Origin: Phycisphaerales bacterium
GTDB taxonomy: Bacteria; Planctomycetota; Phycisphaerae; Phycisphaerales; UBA5793
Length of the DNA: 64,000 bases
Direction of reading: 5' to 3'
NCBI GenBank assembly: GCA_020852515.1
Contig: JADZAS010000015.1
Span: 372,001 to 436,000 of the forward strand
Both the position numbers and the translations under genes were made by a program. How positions within the stretch are numbered: position 1 is the first letter of the stretch; every line of letters begins with the position of its first letter. This document shows, piece by piece, positions 36,017 to 44,763 of this stretch. Under the pieces are notes generated by a model, which saw only the letters and a list, made by a program, of their open reading frames with translations, searched no databases and had not been told where the DNA came from.

Positions 36017-36753
36017 GCGGTGTCTCCGTGGACTTTGAATCCGCACTCCGGACACACGCCGCTGGTGTTACCCTCCAGACGATACCCGCAGGCGGTGCAT
36101 CGGCCCCGGCGCAGGCGCCACCGTCGGCGCAAGCTGAATCCAAGCGGGAACGTGGCAACGACGGCAAGCCACATCGCCGCACACAGCGCCTGCCCGGTCC
36201 ATATCACGCCGAGCGGCCAGTCGCCCCTAATGACCACAACGCCGGGTGAGCCGGCCGGGCGACGTTCACCCTGCCACGGCACCGTCCGCATGCGCGACCC
36301 AAACTCATCCTGTTGCCGACCCACCCACAACAGGCGCATCGGCCAACCGACTGCGGCGTAATGCGTCCAGCGGATCGGTTCAACACCAGCGGAGCGCTCG
36401 TTGTGCTCAATAGCCGCCTGCGTCGCGCGCTCGAGCCAGGCGGGCGCAACCGCCTCATAACTTGGCTGACGATTGGAAGGCGCTGAATCGCTCACTCGAA
36501 GAATCGCAACGAGCCACGTCGTGACGGCCGCAGTAGGCTCGCCCTCCGTTACACGAATGAGAGTTGGTCCGCCGGGCGAAAGCACGGCAACCGTCGTCCC
36601 CTGATGGCGAACCGTCTTTCCATTGAAGGTCGACGCGCCGGCGAATCGAAACCACACCGCCCAAGAGGTGTTCGTTACAACCAGCAGCCCCGCGGTCCAC
36701 AGGAGCATGATCAACGCTGTTCGCCCCCGGGATTTCGAGCCGCCGTTGGTCAT
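36013..36753 (-). CDS. membrane protein with C-terminal CGYxLxGNTSGVCPECG ribbon
   Basis: A 246-residue protein with a helix at about 13-33, an extracytoplasmic region of about 140 residues, a second helix at about 184-206 and a C-terminal ribbon RCTACGYRLEGNTSGVCPECG. It begins a three-gene minus-strand operon of ribbon proteins. The architecture parallels the frameshifted gene at 27.0-27.7 kb (helix, outer domain with a tryptophan-rich segment, helix, ribbon). Function unknown. Confidence 0.75.
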   Translation of the reverse strand: MTNGGSKSRGRTALIMLLWTAGLLVVTNTSWAVWFRFAGASTFNGKTVRHQGTTVAVLSPGGPTLIRVTEGEPTAAVTTWLVAILRVSDSAPSNRQPSYEAVAPAWLERATQAAIEHNERSAGVEPIRWTHYAAVGWPMRLLWVGRQQDEFGSRMRTVPWQGERRPAGSPGVVVIRGDWPLGVIWTGQALCAAMWLAVVATFPLGFSLRRRWRLRRGRCTACGYRLEGNTSGVCPECGFKVHGDTA

Positions 36754-37115
36754 GGGCGCCCGGTCTCCTTCCGTCCCACACCCAGTCGCCTGCCGCTGTT
36801 GTTTCCGTCAGGACAATACCCGCGCGTGGGGGAGCGGCACGGCGGGGCTGTCTCCTCCACTGCACGGAACCGTCGGCTGCCGCCGAGGGCTATGGGCCGG
36901 CAATCAGTCGCGCCTCCACACACTCCGGACGCAAATGGGAACAAAAACCCCGCGCAAAACGTTGCTCTGTGGACCATTGGGCGCATTCTTCCGGTACCAT
37001 ACCCGGCCGCGCCCCCGCCATCGCGTTATCAGACCGCCTCTCACAACCTTCGCCACGTCAATACCTTCCGGACATCTCCGTCCACCTCAGCCACATACCT
37101 GGAGCATCGAAGAAC
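36754..37115. other. divergent intergenic region
   Basis: 362 bases between the ribbon operon and the divergent secreted-protein gene. It must carry promoters for both directions, but I see no clear -35/-10 pair, repeat or supported small gene. Confidence 0.4.
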
Positions 37116-40106
37116 ATGACCCACCACCACGGACCGAACCGCCTTCTGCGGCCGCTTGCATTTGCAGCCGCCATCACCGCTTTTGCCGCCGCAGCCGCCT
37201 CGGCCGACGACGCCCGGCTCGACCTGGGCCGTCTCGCCTTCCACGAGGCCCAGGCCAACACCTTCACGCACAGCGCGCAGGACCGGGCCTGCCTGGCGAT
37301 CGACTCGAAGGGCAACGTGCTGGTGGTGTGGGACAGCCGGCGGCAGGAGCTGTACTCCTACGGCGTGGTGGGGCAGTACTTCGATCCGCTCGGCCGGCCG
37401 ATCGGCGGCGAGATGCGCATCAACGCTCATGCGCCGGGCATGCAGCACGAGTCCGCCGTCATGTTCGACGGCCAGGACCGCGCCTGGGTCGCGTGGGAAT
37501 CCAACGATCAGGACGGCGACGCTTCGGGCATCTACCTTCGCGCCTTCAGCGCCAAGGACGGCGGCTTTGCGCCGGTCACCGAAGAGATCGCCGTCAACAC
37601 GACGACGGTGGGCGCCCAGTGCGACCCGTCGATCGCGATCAACAGCAAGGGTGAAATCTGCGTCGTCTGGTGCAGCGCCGAAGTGGAAGGCCGCGCCGTT
37701 GCCACGGCCCGGCTGTTCGACTCGGCCGGCCAGCCCGCGAGTGAAGAGATCGTGATCGGCGCCTCCGCCGGCGGGCAGGATCGCCTTGCCACGGTCGCCG
37801 CGCTCTCTGATGGCCGGTTCGTCGTCGCGTGGGATCACGTGGACGGCAAGGGAGTTCCGACTGGTCTCGTGGCGCGGACCATTGCGGCCGGCCACGAGCC
37901 GGCCCTGGGCGCGGCCCAGCGTCTGACGCCTGAGCATGCCGGCCCGACGCACATCGAACCCGCGCTGGCCATCAACAGTCGCGATGAAGTCATCGTCACC
38001 TGGATGCGCCTGGGCGAAATGGCGCAGGGTTACGACGTGGTCGCGCGTCGCTTCGACGCCGACCTTCAGCCGATTTCCGGCGTGCAGATCGTCTCCGCAT
38101 TCACCGGCGCCTGGCAGTCGGGCGCGGCGGTGACGGTCGCGGGCAATGACGATTTCGTGATCGCCTGGAACGTGGACGGCGATAAGCAGCCGGTCACGCC
38201 CGATCTGCGCGTGCCCACGCCCTCCACGCTGATGGCGCGCACGTATGACGCGGCCGGCGCGGCGCTGGGCGAGGCGCGAGTCGTGAAGCAATCGGAATAC
38301 GGCAAGCACTCGCTCGCCGCCGCCTCCAACGCGCAGCGCATCGCGGCTTCAGACATCGGCACGCTGGCGTTCGCCTGGGACGGACGCGCCGGTGACGACG
38401 AGTCCGGCATCGGCCTGCTCGTCGCGGCTCCGGCTTCACTCGATCTTCCGGCCCCGCCCGCGGTTGAGCGGCTCGCGGCCGGGCACGAACTGACCGCTGA
38501 CGACGTCACGGTCCCGCCGATCCGCACCGAGAACTGGAAGCCGCAGGAGCGCGAACTGTTCCCGGCCCTGGCGGGTCCGGATTTTGGCTTCCAGGCGTTC
38601 ACGACCACCGAGTGGCAGCCGCCGGATCCTGATCTGGCCGTCGGACCCAACCACGTCGTGTGCGTCGTCAACATGCGCATCATGGTGCTCGACAAGGACG
38701 GCAACCAGATCTCCGAAGAATACCTCGAAGACTTCTGGGGCTCGTTGGGCGCGAACTACTTCGTCTTCGACCCCGTCGCTCAATACGACCACTACAGCGA
38801 TCGCTTCGTCGTCGCCGCAGCCGAACACGAAGGCGGCAACTCGAGCCAGAGCCGCATGGACATCGCCGTGTCCAAGACGTCCAATCCCGCGGACGGCTGG
38901 CACAAGTATCGCTTCGCGCTCAATTCGATCGGATCGTTCGTTGACTTCGAAAACCTGGGCATCGGCGAGGATGCGTACTTCATCAGCGCCGACTACTTCG
39001 GCGGCGGCGGCAACAACATCCACATCTTTGAAAAGGCGCCGATGCTCGTCGGCAACCCGATCACGATGCGCTGGATCCGCACCGTCAACGACATCATCTC
39101 GCTCGCCAGCACCGACGACTTCGACGCGAATTCGCCGGCGCAGTACTTCGCGTCGAGCTTCGCCGCGGGCAGCAACCAGATCCGCCTGTACGCGCTGCGC
39201 AATCCCAACACGAACCCGACGCTGACGCAGTTCAATCTCACGGTGCCGGGCTTCTCGAACCCGCCCAGCGCGCCGCAGCGCGGCTCGTCGAACCGGCTGG
39301 CGACGATCGACCGCCGCATCAAGCACGGCGTGCACCGCGACGGCTCGCTCTACCTGGCGCACGCCACCGGCGAGAACAACATCGCCCGCGTCCGCTGGTA
39401 CGAAATCGCAATGAACGGCTGGCCGACTTCGGGCCAGAACCCGACGCTCACGCAATCGGGCAATCTCGATCCCGGCGCGGGCCAGTACTCCTGGTTCGGC
39501 GACATCGGCGTCGATGCCGATGGCGACATGGTCATCGTCGCCAACCGCTCATCGACGGCCGACTACCCGTTCGTCTCTCGCTTCGTGCGCAAGGCCGGCG
39601 ATGCGACCGGCACGTTCCGCGCCGAGTCGCGCCTCGTTGAGAGCACCGGCGCTCACACCGGCGGCCGCTGGGGAGACTACGCCGGCGTCGATGAAGATCC
39701 GGCCGAGCCCGGCGTCTTCTGGTCGCACCACGAGTACAACGAAGGCACGGGCACGAACTGGCGCACCTGGGTCGGCCGCGTCGACTCCGACCAGGCGCTC
39801 GTGCTCGAAGCGCCCACCGTGCTCACGCGCGGCAGCCTCGAGACGTTCACGACGCGCGCGGCCAAGCCCGGCGCCACCGTGTACGTCGTCTACAGCACGC
39901 GCGGCCTGGGCTCGACGTACGTGCCCGCGCTCGACGCCACGCTCAAACTCGCCCAGCCCAGACTCGCCGGCTCATCGATCGCCGACGCGTCCGGTGTCGC
40001 GACGCTGAACATGGTGATTCCCAACAACGCCCCGCGCGCGCCCGTGTGGATCCAGACGATCGAGAACCGCAACACGTCCAACGTGGTCGCGGCGACGATC
40101 AACTGA
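37116..40106 (+). CDS. large secreted beta-propeller-like protein
   Basis: A 996-residue exported protein. The start ATG at 37116 gives a signal peptide (LLRPLAFAAAITAFAAAAASA). Residues 35-440 contain repeats of the type ACLAIDSKGNVLVVWDSRR, SIAINSKGEICVVWCSAE and ALAINSRDEVIVTWMRLG, spaced about 55-60 residues apart, which fit blades of a beta-propeller. A second region (about 480-890) starts with WQPPDPDLAVGPNHVVCVVN and also has propeller-like units. The last 100 residues (LEAPTVLTRGSLETFTTRA to NTSNVVAATIN) match the C-terminal module of the paralogue cluster at 51-57.6 kb. No catalytic motif is evident. A strong terminator follows the gene. Confidence 0.78.
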   Translation: MTHHHGPNRLLRPLAFAAAITAFAAAAASADDARLDLGRLAFHEAQANTFTHSAQDRACLAIDSKGNVLVVWDSRRQELYSYGVVGQYFDPLGRPIGGEMRINAHAPGMQHESAVMFDGQDRAWVAWESNDQDGDASGIYLRAFSAKDGGFAPVTEEIAVNTTTVGAQCDPSIAINSKGEICVVWCSAEVEGRAVATARLFDSAGQPASEEIVIGASAGGQDRLATVAALSDGRFVVAWDHVDGKGVPTGLVARTIAAGHEPALGAAQRLTPEHAGPTHIEPALAINSRDEVIVTWMRLGEMAQGYDVVARRFDADLQPISGVQIVSAFTGAWQSGAAVTVAGNDDFVIAWNVDGDKQPVTPDLRVPTPSTLMARTYDAAGAALGEARVVKQSEYGKHSLAAASNAQRIAASDIGTLAFAWDGRAGDDESGIGLLVAAPASLDLPAPPAVERLAAGHELTADDVTVPPIRTENWKPQERELFPALAGPDFGFQAFTTTEWQPPDPDLAVGPNHVVCVVNMRIMVLDKDGNQISEEYLEDFWGSLGANYFVFDPVAQYDHYSDRFVVAAAEHEGGNSSQSRMDIAVSKTSNPADGWHKYRFALNSIGSFVDFENLGIGEDAYFISADYFGGGGNNIHIFEKAPMLVGNPITMRWIRTVNDIISLASTDDFDANSPAQYFASSFAAGSNQIRLYALRNPNTNPTLTQFNLTVPGFSNPPSAPQRGSSNRLATIDRRIKHGVHRDGSLYLAHATGENNIARVRWYEIAMNGWPTSGQNPTLTQSGNLDPGAGQYSWFGDIGVDADGDMVIVANRSSTADYPFVSRFVRKAGDATGTFRAESRLVESTGAHTGGRWGDYAGVDEDPAEPGVFWSHHEYNEGTGTNWRTWVGRVDSDQALVLEAPTVLTRGSLETFTTRAAKPGATVYVVYSTRGLGSTYVPALDATLKLAQPRLAGSSIADASGVATLNMVIPNNAPRAPVWIQTIENRNTSNVVAATIN

Positions 40107-40133
40107 TCCTCGCGACATCCTGCAGTTCATTCA

Positions 40134-40168
40134 CCCGGCCGCGCTCCGCGCGGCCGGGCTGTTTTTTT
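40134..40168 (+). terminator. rho-independent terminator
   Basis: Perfect 10-base arms CCCGGCCGCG and CGCGGCCGGG around a 5-base loop, followed by CTGTTTTTTT. It lies 27 bases after the stop of the large secreted protein gene. Confidence 0.92.
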
Positions 40169-40290
40169 CCACCCCCGCGTGGGCACGCGAGCAGCCCGGC
40201 TATGATCGCAGTGCCCCGCCGCGATTGCGGCCCGGCGCGTCTGACTCTGCCATTCCATCCGGGTGAAAGCCCGGGTGCGGAGATTGCCTC

Positions 40291-41208
40291 ATGCTCCCCA
40301 AGCCGCCGCCGCGCCTCGGCCAACTCGGCTACCTCTACTTTCCGCCCTACCGCATCGAAGGCTACTCCATCGCCGGCGAAGCCACCGCCGTCATGGTCCC
40401 GGAGCTGGAGGTCTGCTTTGACATCGGCTTGTGCGCCCGGCCGATGCTCTCGGCCAAGTACGTCGCCATCACGCACGGACACATGGACCACGTCGCCGGC
40501 CTCCCGTACTACTTCAGCCAGCGCTGGTTCCAGGGCATGGGCATGGGCACGTGCGTGTGTGATCGGCGCATCGAGCCGGCGGTGCGCAACATGATGCTCG
40601 GCTGGGTGGACCTCGAACAACAGCGCACATCGCACGAGATCATCGGCCTGGCGCCGGGCGAGACGCACGAGATCAAGAACAACCTGTTCCTCGGGCCGTG
40701 TGAAGTGGATCACACCGTCCCGAGCGTCGGCTGGAGCGTCGTCGAGCGCCGCACGAAGTTGCGCGAGGAGTTCATCGGCTTGCCTCAGGAGAAGTTGCGC
40801 GATCTAAAGCTGGGCGGGACGGAGATCACGCGCGAGCTGCGCGTGCCGCTGGTGGCGTATATTGGGGACACGCTGCCGGGACCACATCTGCTAGCGGATG
40901 TCGTGCGCAAGGCGCGACTGCTCATCATCGAGTGCACGTTCTTCGAACCCGACCACAAGGAGCGCGCGGTCGTCGGCAAGCACGTGCACGTCGATGACAT
41001 CGCCGAACTGCTCGAGCGCGTGCAGGCCGAAGCGGTGGTGCTGACGCACATCTCGCGGCGCACGAACCTCGGAGCGGCCAAGAAGATGCTGCACGATCGG
41101 CTCGGCGCGGAGGGCGCGCGCCGCGTGCACCTGCTCATGGATCACGTCGCCAATCGCGCGCGCTATGAGCAGCAGTGCGCCGAAGCAATCGAGAGCGAGT
41201 CGCGCTGA
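40291..41208 (+). CDS. metallo-beta-lactamase-fold hydrolase, RNase Z-like
   Basis: A 305-residue soluble protein of the metallo-beta-lactamase superfamily. The metal motif is AITHGHMDHVAGLPYY (H62, H64, D66, H67). A later histidine in PCEVDHTVPSVGWSVVERR and an aspartate in VAYIGDTLPGPHLL complete a two-metal site in the RNase Z/phosphodiesterase arrangement, and LTHISRRTN supplies the final histidine. It may process RNA 3' ends, but a long exosite arm typical of bacterial RNase Z is not recognisable, so another phosphodiester substrate is possible. It precedes dnaA on the same strand with a separate promoter region between. Confidence 0.85.
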   Translation: MLPKPPPRLGQLGYLYFPPYRIEGYSIAGEATAVMVPELEVCFDIGLCARPMLSAKYVAITHGHMDHVAGLPYYFSQRWFQGMGMGTCVCDRRIEPAVRNMMLGWVDLEQQRTSHEIIGLAPGETHEIKNNLFLGPCEVDHTVPSVGWSVVERRTKLREEFIGLPQEKLRDLKLGGTEITRELRVPLVAYIGDTLPGPHLLADVVRKARLLIIECTFFEPDHKERAVVGKHVHVDDIAELLERVQAEAVVLTHISRRTNLGAAKKMLHDRLGAEGARRVHLLMDHVANRARYEQQCAEAIESESR

Positions 41209-41239
41209 AAAACTTTTGCGTGTCTCACGGAAGTTGCCT

Positions 41240-41286
41240 GAATCGCGCGATTCGGGGTTGACAACCGCGCGAGGAAGAATTACCTT
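41240..41286 (+). promoter_or_regulatory. candidate dnaA promoter with palindromic operator
   Basis: GAATCGCGCGATTC at 41240-41253 is a perfect 14-base palindrome. Four bases on stands TTGACA (41258-41263), a perfect -35, and 17 bases further TACCTT (41281-41286), a weak -10. The order palindrome, -35, -10, dnaA suggests a regulated promoter. No perfect DnaA box is present in the 195 bases before dnaA. Confidence 0.55.
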
Positions 41287-41403
41287 TGTCCCGTCCGACC
41301 GACGCCGGCAGTGACAGCGGCTCCGTTCAGTTTCGTGGTGGTGCAGCGCGGTCGGCGGTGGAGTTTTCCGTAACCAGACTTCCGTTCAGGAAAGTGTCAG
41401 CCC

Positions 41404-42906
41404 ATGAACACTTCCCCCGATCCCATGATCCGGGACGAGATTCTTGCGCACCTTAAGCGGCACCATCCGGACCGATGCCGGCAGTGGTTTGAAGAAATCG
41501 AGATCGTCGATCTCGCCGCAGGTGTGCTCACGCTCAGCGCCGTTCAGCCCGTGCAGCTGCGCTACCTGCAGCGCGAGTGCGTCGAGATCTTCCGCGAGGC
41601 CGCGCAAAGCGTTACGGGTCGCTTGCTTAGCGTCGTGTTCATCTCGTCGGACGAAGCCGACCAGATGACGCCGGCGAGCGCCGGCGGTGTCGCCACGCTT
41701 TCGGTTCGCGCGCCCGTGGTCGTCGCGTCGGCGTCGGCGCCTGCGGCGCGGACCGCCATCACGGCGGTCAATGGCCGCGGCAACGGCCATTCCCGCCACC
41801 CCGTCGCCGCGGCGGCGGCGTTCGAAGACGAGCCCGCGCGCACGCCTGGCGCCACCGTCTGGGGCACACTCTACGACGAGATGGTCATCAACCCCGACTA
41901 CTCATTCGAGACCTACATCGTCGGGCCCAACAACCGCCTCGCGCACGCGGCGGCCGTCGCCGTCTCCCAGCAGCCCGGCGTCGCCTACAACCCCTTCTTC
42001 ATTCACAGCGGCGTGGGTCTGGGCAAGACGCACCTGCTCCAGGCCATCTGCCAGGCAATCCTCTCAAACAAACCCGACTGCCGCATCTACTACGTTTCCT
42101 GCGAAGGGTTTGTGAGCCAGTTCATGGAAGCGGTGCAGGCTGGCGAGATGCTCCAGTTCCGCCACAAGTTCCGCGACATCGACGTGCTCGTGGTCGATGA
42201 CATTCACTTCCTCGCCGCGCACGAGCGCACGCAGGAAGAGTTCTTCCACACGTTTAACAGTCTCTGGCAGAGCCGCAAGCAGATCGTGCTCAGTTCCGAT
42301 GCGGCGCCCAACGAAATTCCGAAATTGGAAGACCGCCTGCTCAGCCGGTTCAAGTCCGGCCTGGTCGCGCGCATGGACAAGCCCTGCTACGAGACGCGGC
42401 TGGCCATCCTGCGCATCAAGTCGCGGCTGCGCGGGCTCGTTCTACCAGATGATGTGCTCTGCTTCGTCGCGCACCACACGGACTCGAACATCCGCGTACT
42501 CGAGGGCGCGCTGACGCAGTTGCAGGCCACCGCCATGGCGATGAACCGCGAGATCGATCTCGAGCTGGCGCGCGAAGCGCTCGGCGACGCCCCCTCGCCG
42601 CTCACGCCCATTGTCAGCATCCAGGCGATCATCGCCGCGATCGCGCGACACTTTGAAGTCAAGCAGACGGACCTCTTCTCCAAGAGGCGCCACAAGTCGA
42701 TCGCCCTGCCGCGACAGGTCGGCATGTACCTGGCCCGCTGCCACACCAGCCACAGCCTGCAGGAGATCGGTGGCTTCTTCGGCGGTCGCGACCACACCAC
42801 CGTGATGCACGCGGTCGAGAAGATCAGCCGGATGCGCTCGACCGATCCTGCCATGGATCGCCGCCTCGACATGATCGAGCGCGACCTGGCCATCCGCTTG
42901 TCTTGA
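41404..42906 (+). CDS. dnaA: chromosomal replication initiator DnaA
   Basis: A 500-residue AAA+ initiator. Domain I spans about 1-90 (ILAHLKRHHPDRCRQWFEEIEI). Domain II is a low-complexity linker (about 95-150). The AAA+ domain starts at NPDYSFETYIVGPNNRLAHAAA and shows Walker A GVGLGKTHL (K208), Walker B VLVVDDIHFL and the sensor/arginine-finger region LEDRLLSRFKSGLVARM. Domain IV carries the DNA-binding signature: LPRQVGMYLARCHTSHSLQEIGGFFGGRDHTTVMHAVEKI. It melts the origin and loads the helicase. Usual neighbours dnaN, recF and gyrB are absent; the gene stands alone between a hydrolase and a membrane protein. Confidence 0.97.
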   Translation: MNTSPDPMIRDEILAHLKRHHPDRCRQWFEEIEIVDLAAGVLTLSAVQPVQLRYLQRECVEIFREAAQSVTGRLLSVVFISSDEADQMTPASAGGVATLSVRAPVVVASASAPAARTAITAVNGRGNGHSRHPVAAAAAFEDEPARTPGATVWGTLYDEMVINPDYSFETYIVGPNNRLAHAAAVAVSQQPGVAYNPFFIHSGVGLGKTHLLQAICQAILSNKPDCRIYYVSCEGFVSQFMEAVQAGEMLQFRHKFRDIDVLVVDDIHFLAAHERTQEEFFHTFNSLWQSRKQIVLSSDAAPNEIPKLEDRLLSRFKSGLVARMDKPCYETRLAILRIKSRLRGLVLPDDVLCFVAHHTDSNIRVLEGALTQLQATAMAMNREIDLELAREALGDAPSPLTPIVSIQAIIAAIARHFEVKQTDLFSKRRHKSIALPRQVGMYLARCHTSHSLQEIGGFFGGRDHTTVMHAVEKISRMRSTDPAMDRRLDMIERDLAIRLS

Positions 42907-42929
42907 GCACCGTCATCCTGGCCGGGCCT

Positions 42930-43430
42930 TCAGCGCCACGTCGCCCATGATGAACCGCCCGCCATGTCGCGCATGCGATCCGGCAGGCGGATCCACTGAG
43001 CCAGCAGAATGGCGCTGCCCACCAGCGCGATGAGCAGATACGGCGGCCCGCCGAGCAGCGCCGCCACCGCGGCCAGGAGCGTCGGCGCCTGGATCAGTGC
43101 CGCAAAGGTGAGTACGGCGCCAGACACCTGCGATGTGACGACGACTTCGCCACGGCGAGCCTTCGCGTCAACGCGTCGCACGATGACCAGGCCGATGACG
43201 AGATTCAGAACCATCACAAGCACCGAGATCGCGCCGAGAAACACAGGGAGCGACTGGTTCGCGCCCATCAGCGGGCCGCGGCTGGCGCTCAGTCCCAGCA
43301 CGATCGCGGCGAAGGTGAGCGCTCCAAGCGCCATGGCCCCGACAACCAGCCGCGCCTGCCGGATCGCCGCCTCGATCTGCCCGGTCCTGCTATCCGCCGC
43401 ATCTTCAGTTATTTGCGTCTGTCCCGCCAT
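42930..43430 (-). CDS. small integral membrane protein
   Basis: A 166-residue protein with a hydrophilic N-terminus of about 25 residues and four hydrophobic helices (VVGAMALGALTFAAIVLGLSA, LPVFLGAISVLVMVLNLVIGLVIV, GAVLTFAALIQAPTLLAAVAALL, LLIALVGSAILLAQWI). No family recognised. It is convergent with dnaA (24 bases between stops). The 347 bases upstream contain the candidate origin. Confidence 0.7.
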   Translation of the reverse strand: MAGQTQITEDAADSRTGQIEAAIRQARLVVGAMALGALTFAAIVLGLSASRGPLMGANQSLPVFLGAISVLVMVLNLVIGLVIVRRVDAKARRGEVVVTSQVSGAVLTFAALIQAPTLLAAVAALLGGPPYLLIALVGSAILLAQWIRLPDRMRDMAGGSSWATWR

Positions 43431-43505
43431 GGTTACACCCCTCGATCAGCGAGGCTGACTGGCCCCGCTGGCGTCTCGCGCCGGATCAATTCAGCCTGAC
43501 TGTCA

Positions 43506-43877
43506 TTGTGCACAACTTGTTGGGAACGGCGCGCTGCACCGTGCCGACCCGACAGCCGACCGAGCGGGATGGCTTGCGGTCCACCATCGGCGAGCCGTTC
43601 ATCCACGAAACTCCGTGGGGTTCGAGGCGCTGCCCGATGCTTCGCGCCAGCGACTTGACAGGCTATCCACAATCGTCCATTCATCGCAACTGGTGGCAAA
43701 AGCGGCACTTGCAGCCGGGGATGAGGTTGCTGTGCACTCATTAACAGGGTATTAAACGGAGATGAAGAGATATTTCTTCATCCTATCCTGGTCTTGGCGC
43801 CTCTGCCGGCTCGGCCCGCCGCACTTCCGGTCGGCCGCGTCCGCAGTGTTCGACCTCGCGCCGGTGCATGTGGATAA
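43506..43877. other. candidate chromosomal replication origin
   Basis: Within the gene-free stretch 43431-43777 and the nonconserved 3' end of mutM are several DnaA-box-like sequences: TTGTGCACAA (43506-43515, palindromic, one mismatch per box to TTATNCACA), CTATCCACA (43663-43671, one mismatch) and TGTGGATAA (43869-43877, perfect box on the minus strand). Between the last two lies an AT-rich patch (about 43739-43790) that also contains an inverted repeat GATGAAGA/TCTTCATC (43761-43782). dnaA ends 600 bases away. The number of boxes is small, so this is a candidate only. Confidence 0.4.
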
Positions 43878-44737
43878 CTGGTGGATGGCCTCAGGGGTTG
43901 GCATCGGGGGCAGAACGTCGTCGTCCGCTGGGCGACCACAAGATGTAGCAGCGGCTCACCGCATCCGCGGCAAGGCTCGCCGGCCCGGGCGTACGCGAGC
44001 AGGTCCGGGCGGTTGCGGCCGCCTCGGCCGTTGCCATCCACGTAGTCGCGCAGCGTCGTGCCGCCGGCACTGATCGATCGCCGAAGGGTGGTGCGGATCG
44101 CCTGGGCCAGTCGCCTTACCTGCACTGCATCCAGATCGCTGGCAGGGCAGAGCGGATGAATCTCCGCGCGGATCAGCGATTCATCAGCATAGATGTTCCC
44201 CACTCCGGCGAGCACCGCCTGGTCGAGCAGCGCCGCCTTGATCGCCCGTCGCGTACCCGCCAGGGCCGGTTTCAACTCCCGCTGACTGATCGCCAGAGCA
44301 TCGGGCCCCAGCCGCGACCACGGGCCGGCCTGCACCGCCTCGAGCGATTCGAACGGCGTCAGCGCACCGAAGCGACGCGCATCGCGGAAGATGACCCGCT
44401 CGCCGTCTGGCTGGCCGTCGAGCAGCCAGGTGATGTGAACATGATCGCCGCGCCGCGGCTGCGCCCCGGCGCCGACGTACACCACCTGCCCCGTCATGCC
44501 CAGCTGGACCAGCAGCACGGCGCCGTCCTCGGCAATGATCGCCAGTTGCTTGCCGCGCCGCCGCAACTCGGCGACCCGCCGGCCCTCGAGCAGCAGACGC
44601 GGCAAGGCGTCGGCGGCGATCCTGCTCCCCGCGCGCACCACATCAGGGCGATGCACCAGGACGCGCTCGATCCGCCGGCCGAGCAGTCGTGGCGCCAGCG
44701 TCAGGCGCAGATGTTCAACTTCAGGCAGTTCAGGCAT
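43778..44737 (-). CDS. mutM: formamidopyrimidine-DNA glycosylase
   Basis: A 319-residue base-excision repair enzyme that removes 8-oxoguanine and formamidopyrimidines and nicks the DNA. The N-terminus PELPEVEHLRLTLAP gives the catalytic P2 and E3. LVQLGMTGQVVYV and FRDARRFGAL follow, then the helix-two-turn-helix region with VLAGVGNIYADESLIRAEIHP, and the zinc finger GEPCRGCGEPLLHLVVAQRTTTFCPRCQ with four cysteines. About 40 residues beyond the zinc finger (LRPSTSYPHAPARGRTLR and onward) have no counterpart in typical MutM proteins (about 270 residues) and overlap the candidate DnaA box. The start lies 26 bases after the HEAT-repeat gene, so the two are probably co-transcribed. Confidence 0.95.
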   Translation of the reverse strand: MPELPEVEHLRLTLAPRLLGRRIERVLVHRPDVVRAGSRIAADALPRLLLEGRRVAELRRRGKQLAIIAEDGAVLLVQLGMTGQVVYVGAGAQPRRGDHVHITWLLDGQPDGERVIFRDARRFGALTPFESLEAVQAGPWSRLGPDALAISQRELKPALAGTRRAIKAALLDQAVLAGVGNIYADESLIRAEIHPLCPASDLDAVQVRRLAQAIRTTLRRSISAGGTTLRDYVDGNGRGGRNRPDLLAYARAGEPCRGCGEPLLHLVVAQRTTTFCPRCQPLRPSTSYPHAPARGRTLRTRPTGSAAGRAGRGAKTRIG

Positions 44738-44763
44738 GGCAACAGGTGCAAAGGACGTGGGCG

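Noticed and set aside
41209-41403. DnaA boxes in the dnaA promoter region
   Set aside because: No sequence within one mismatch of TTATNCACA was found there, so the origin candidate was placed downstream instead.
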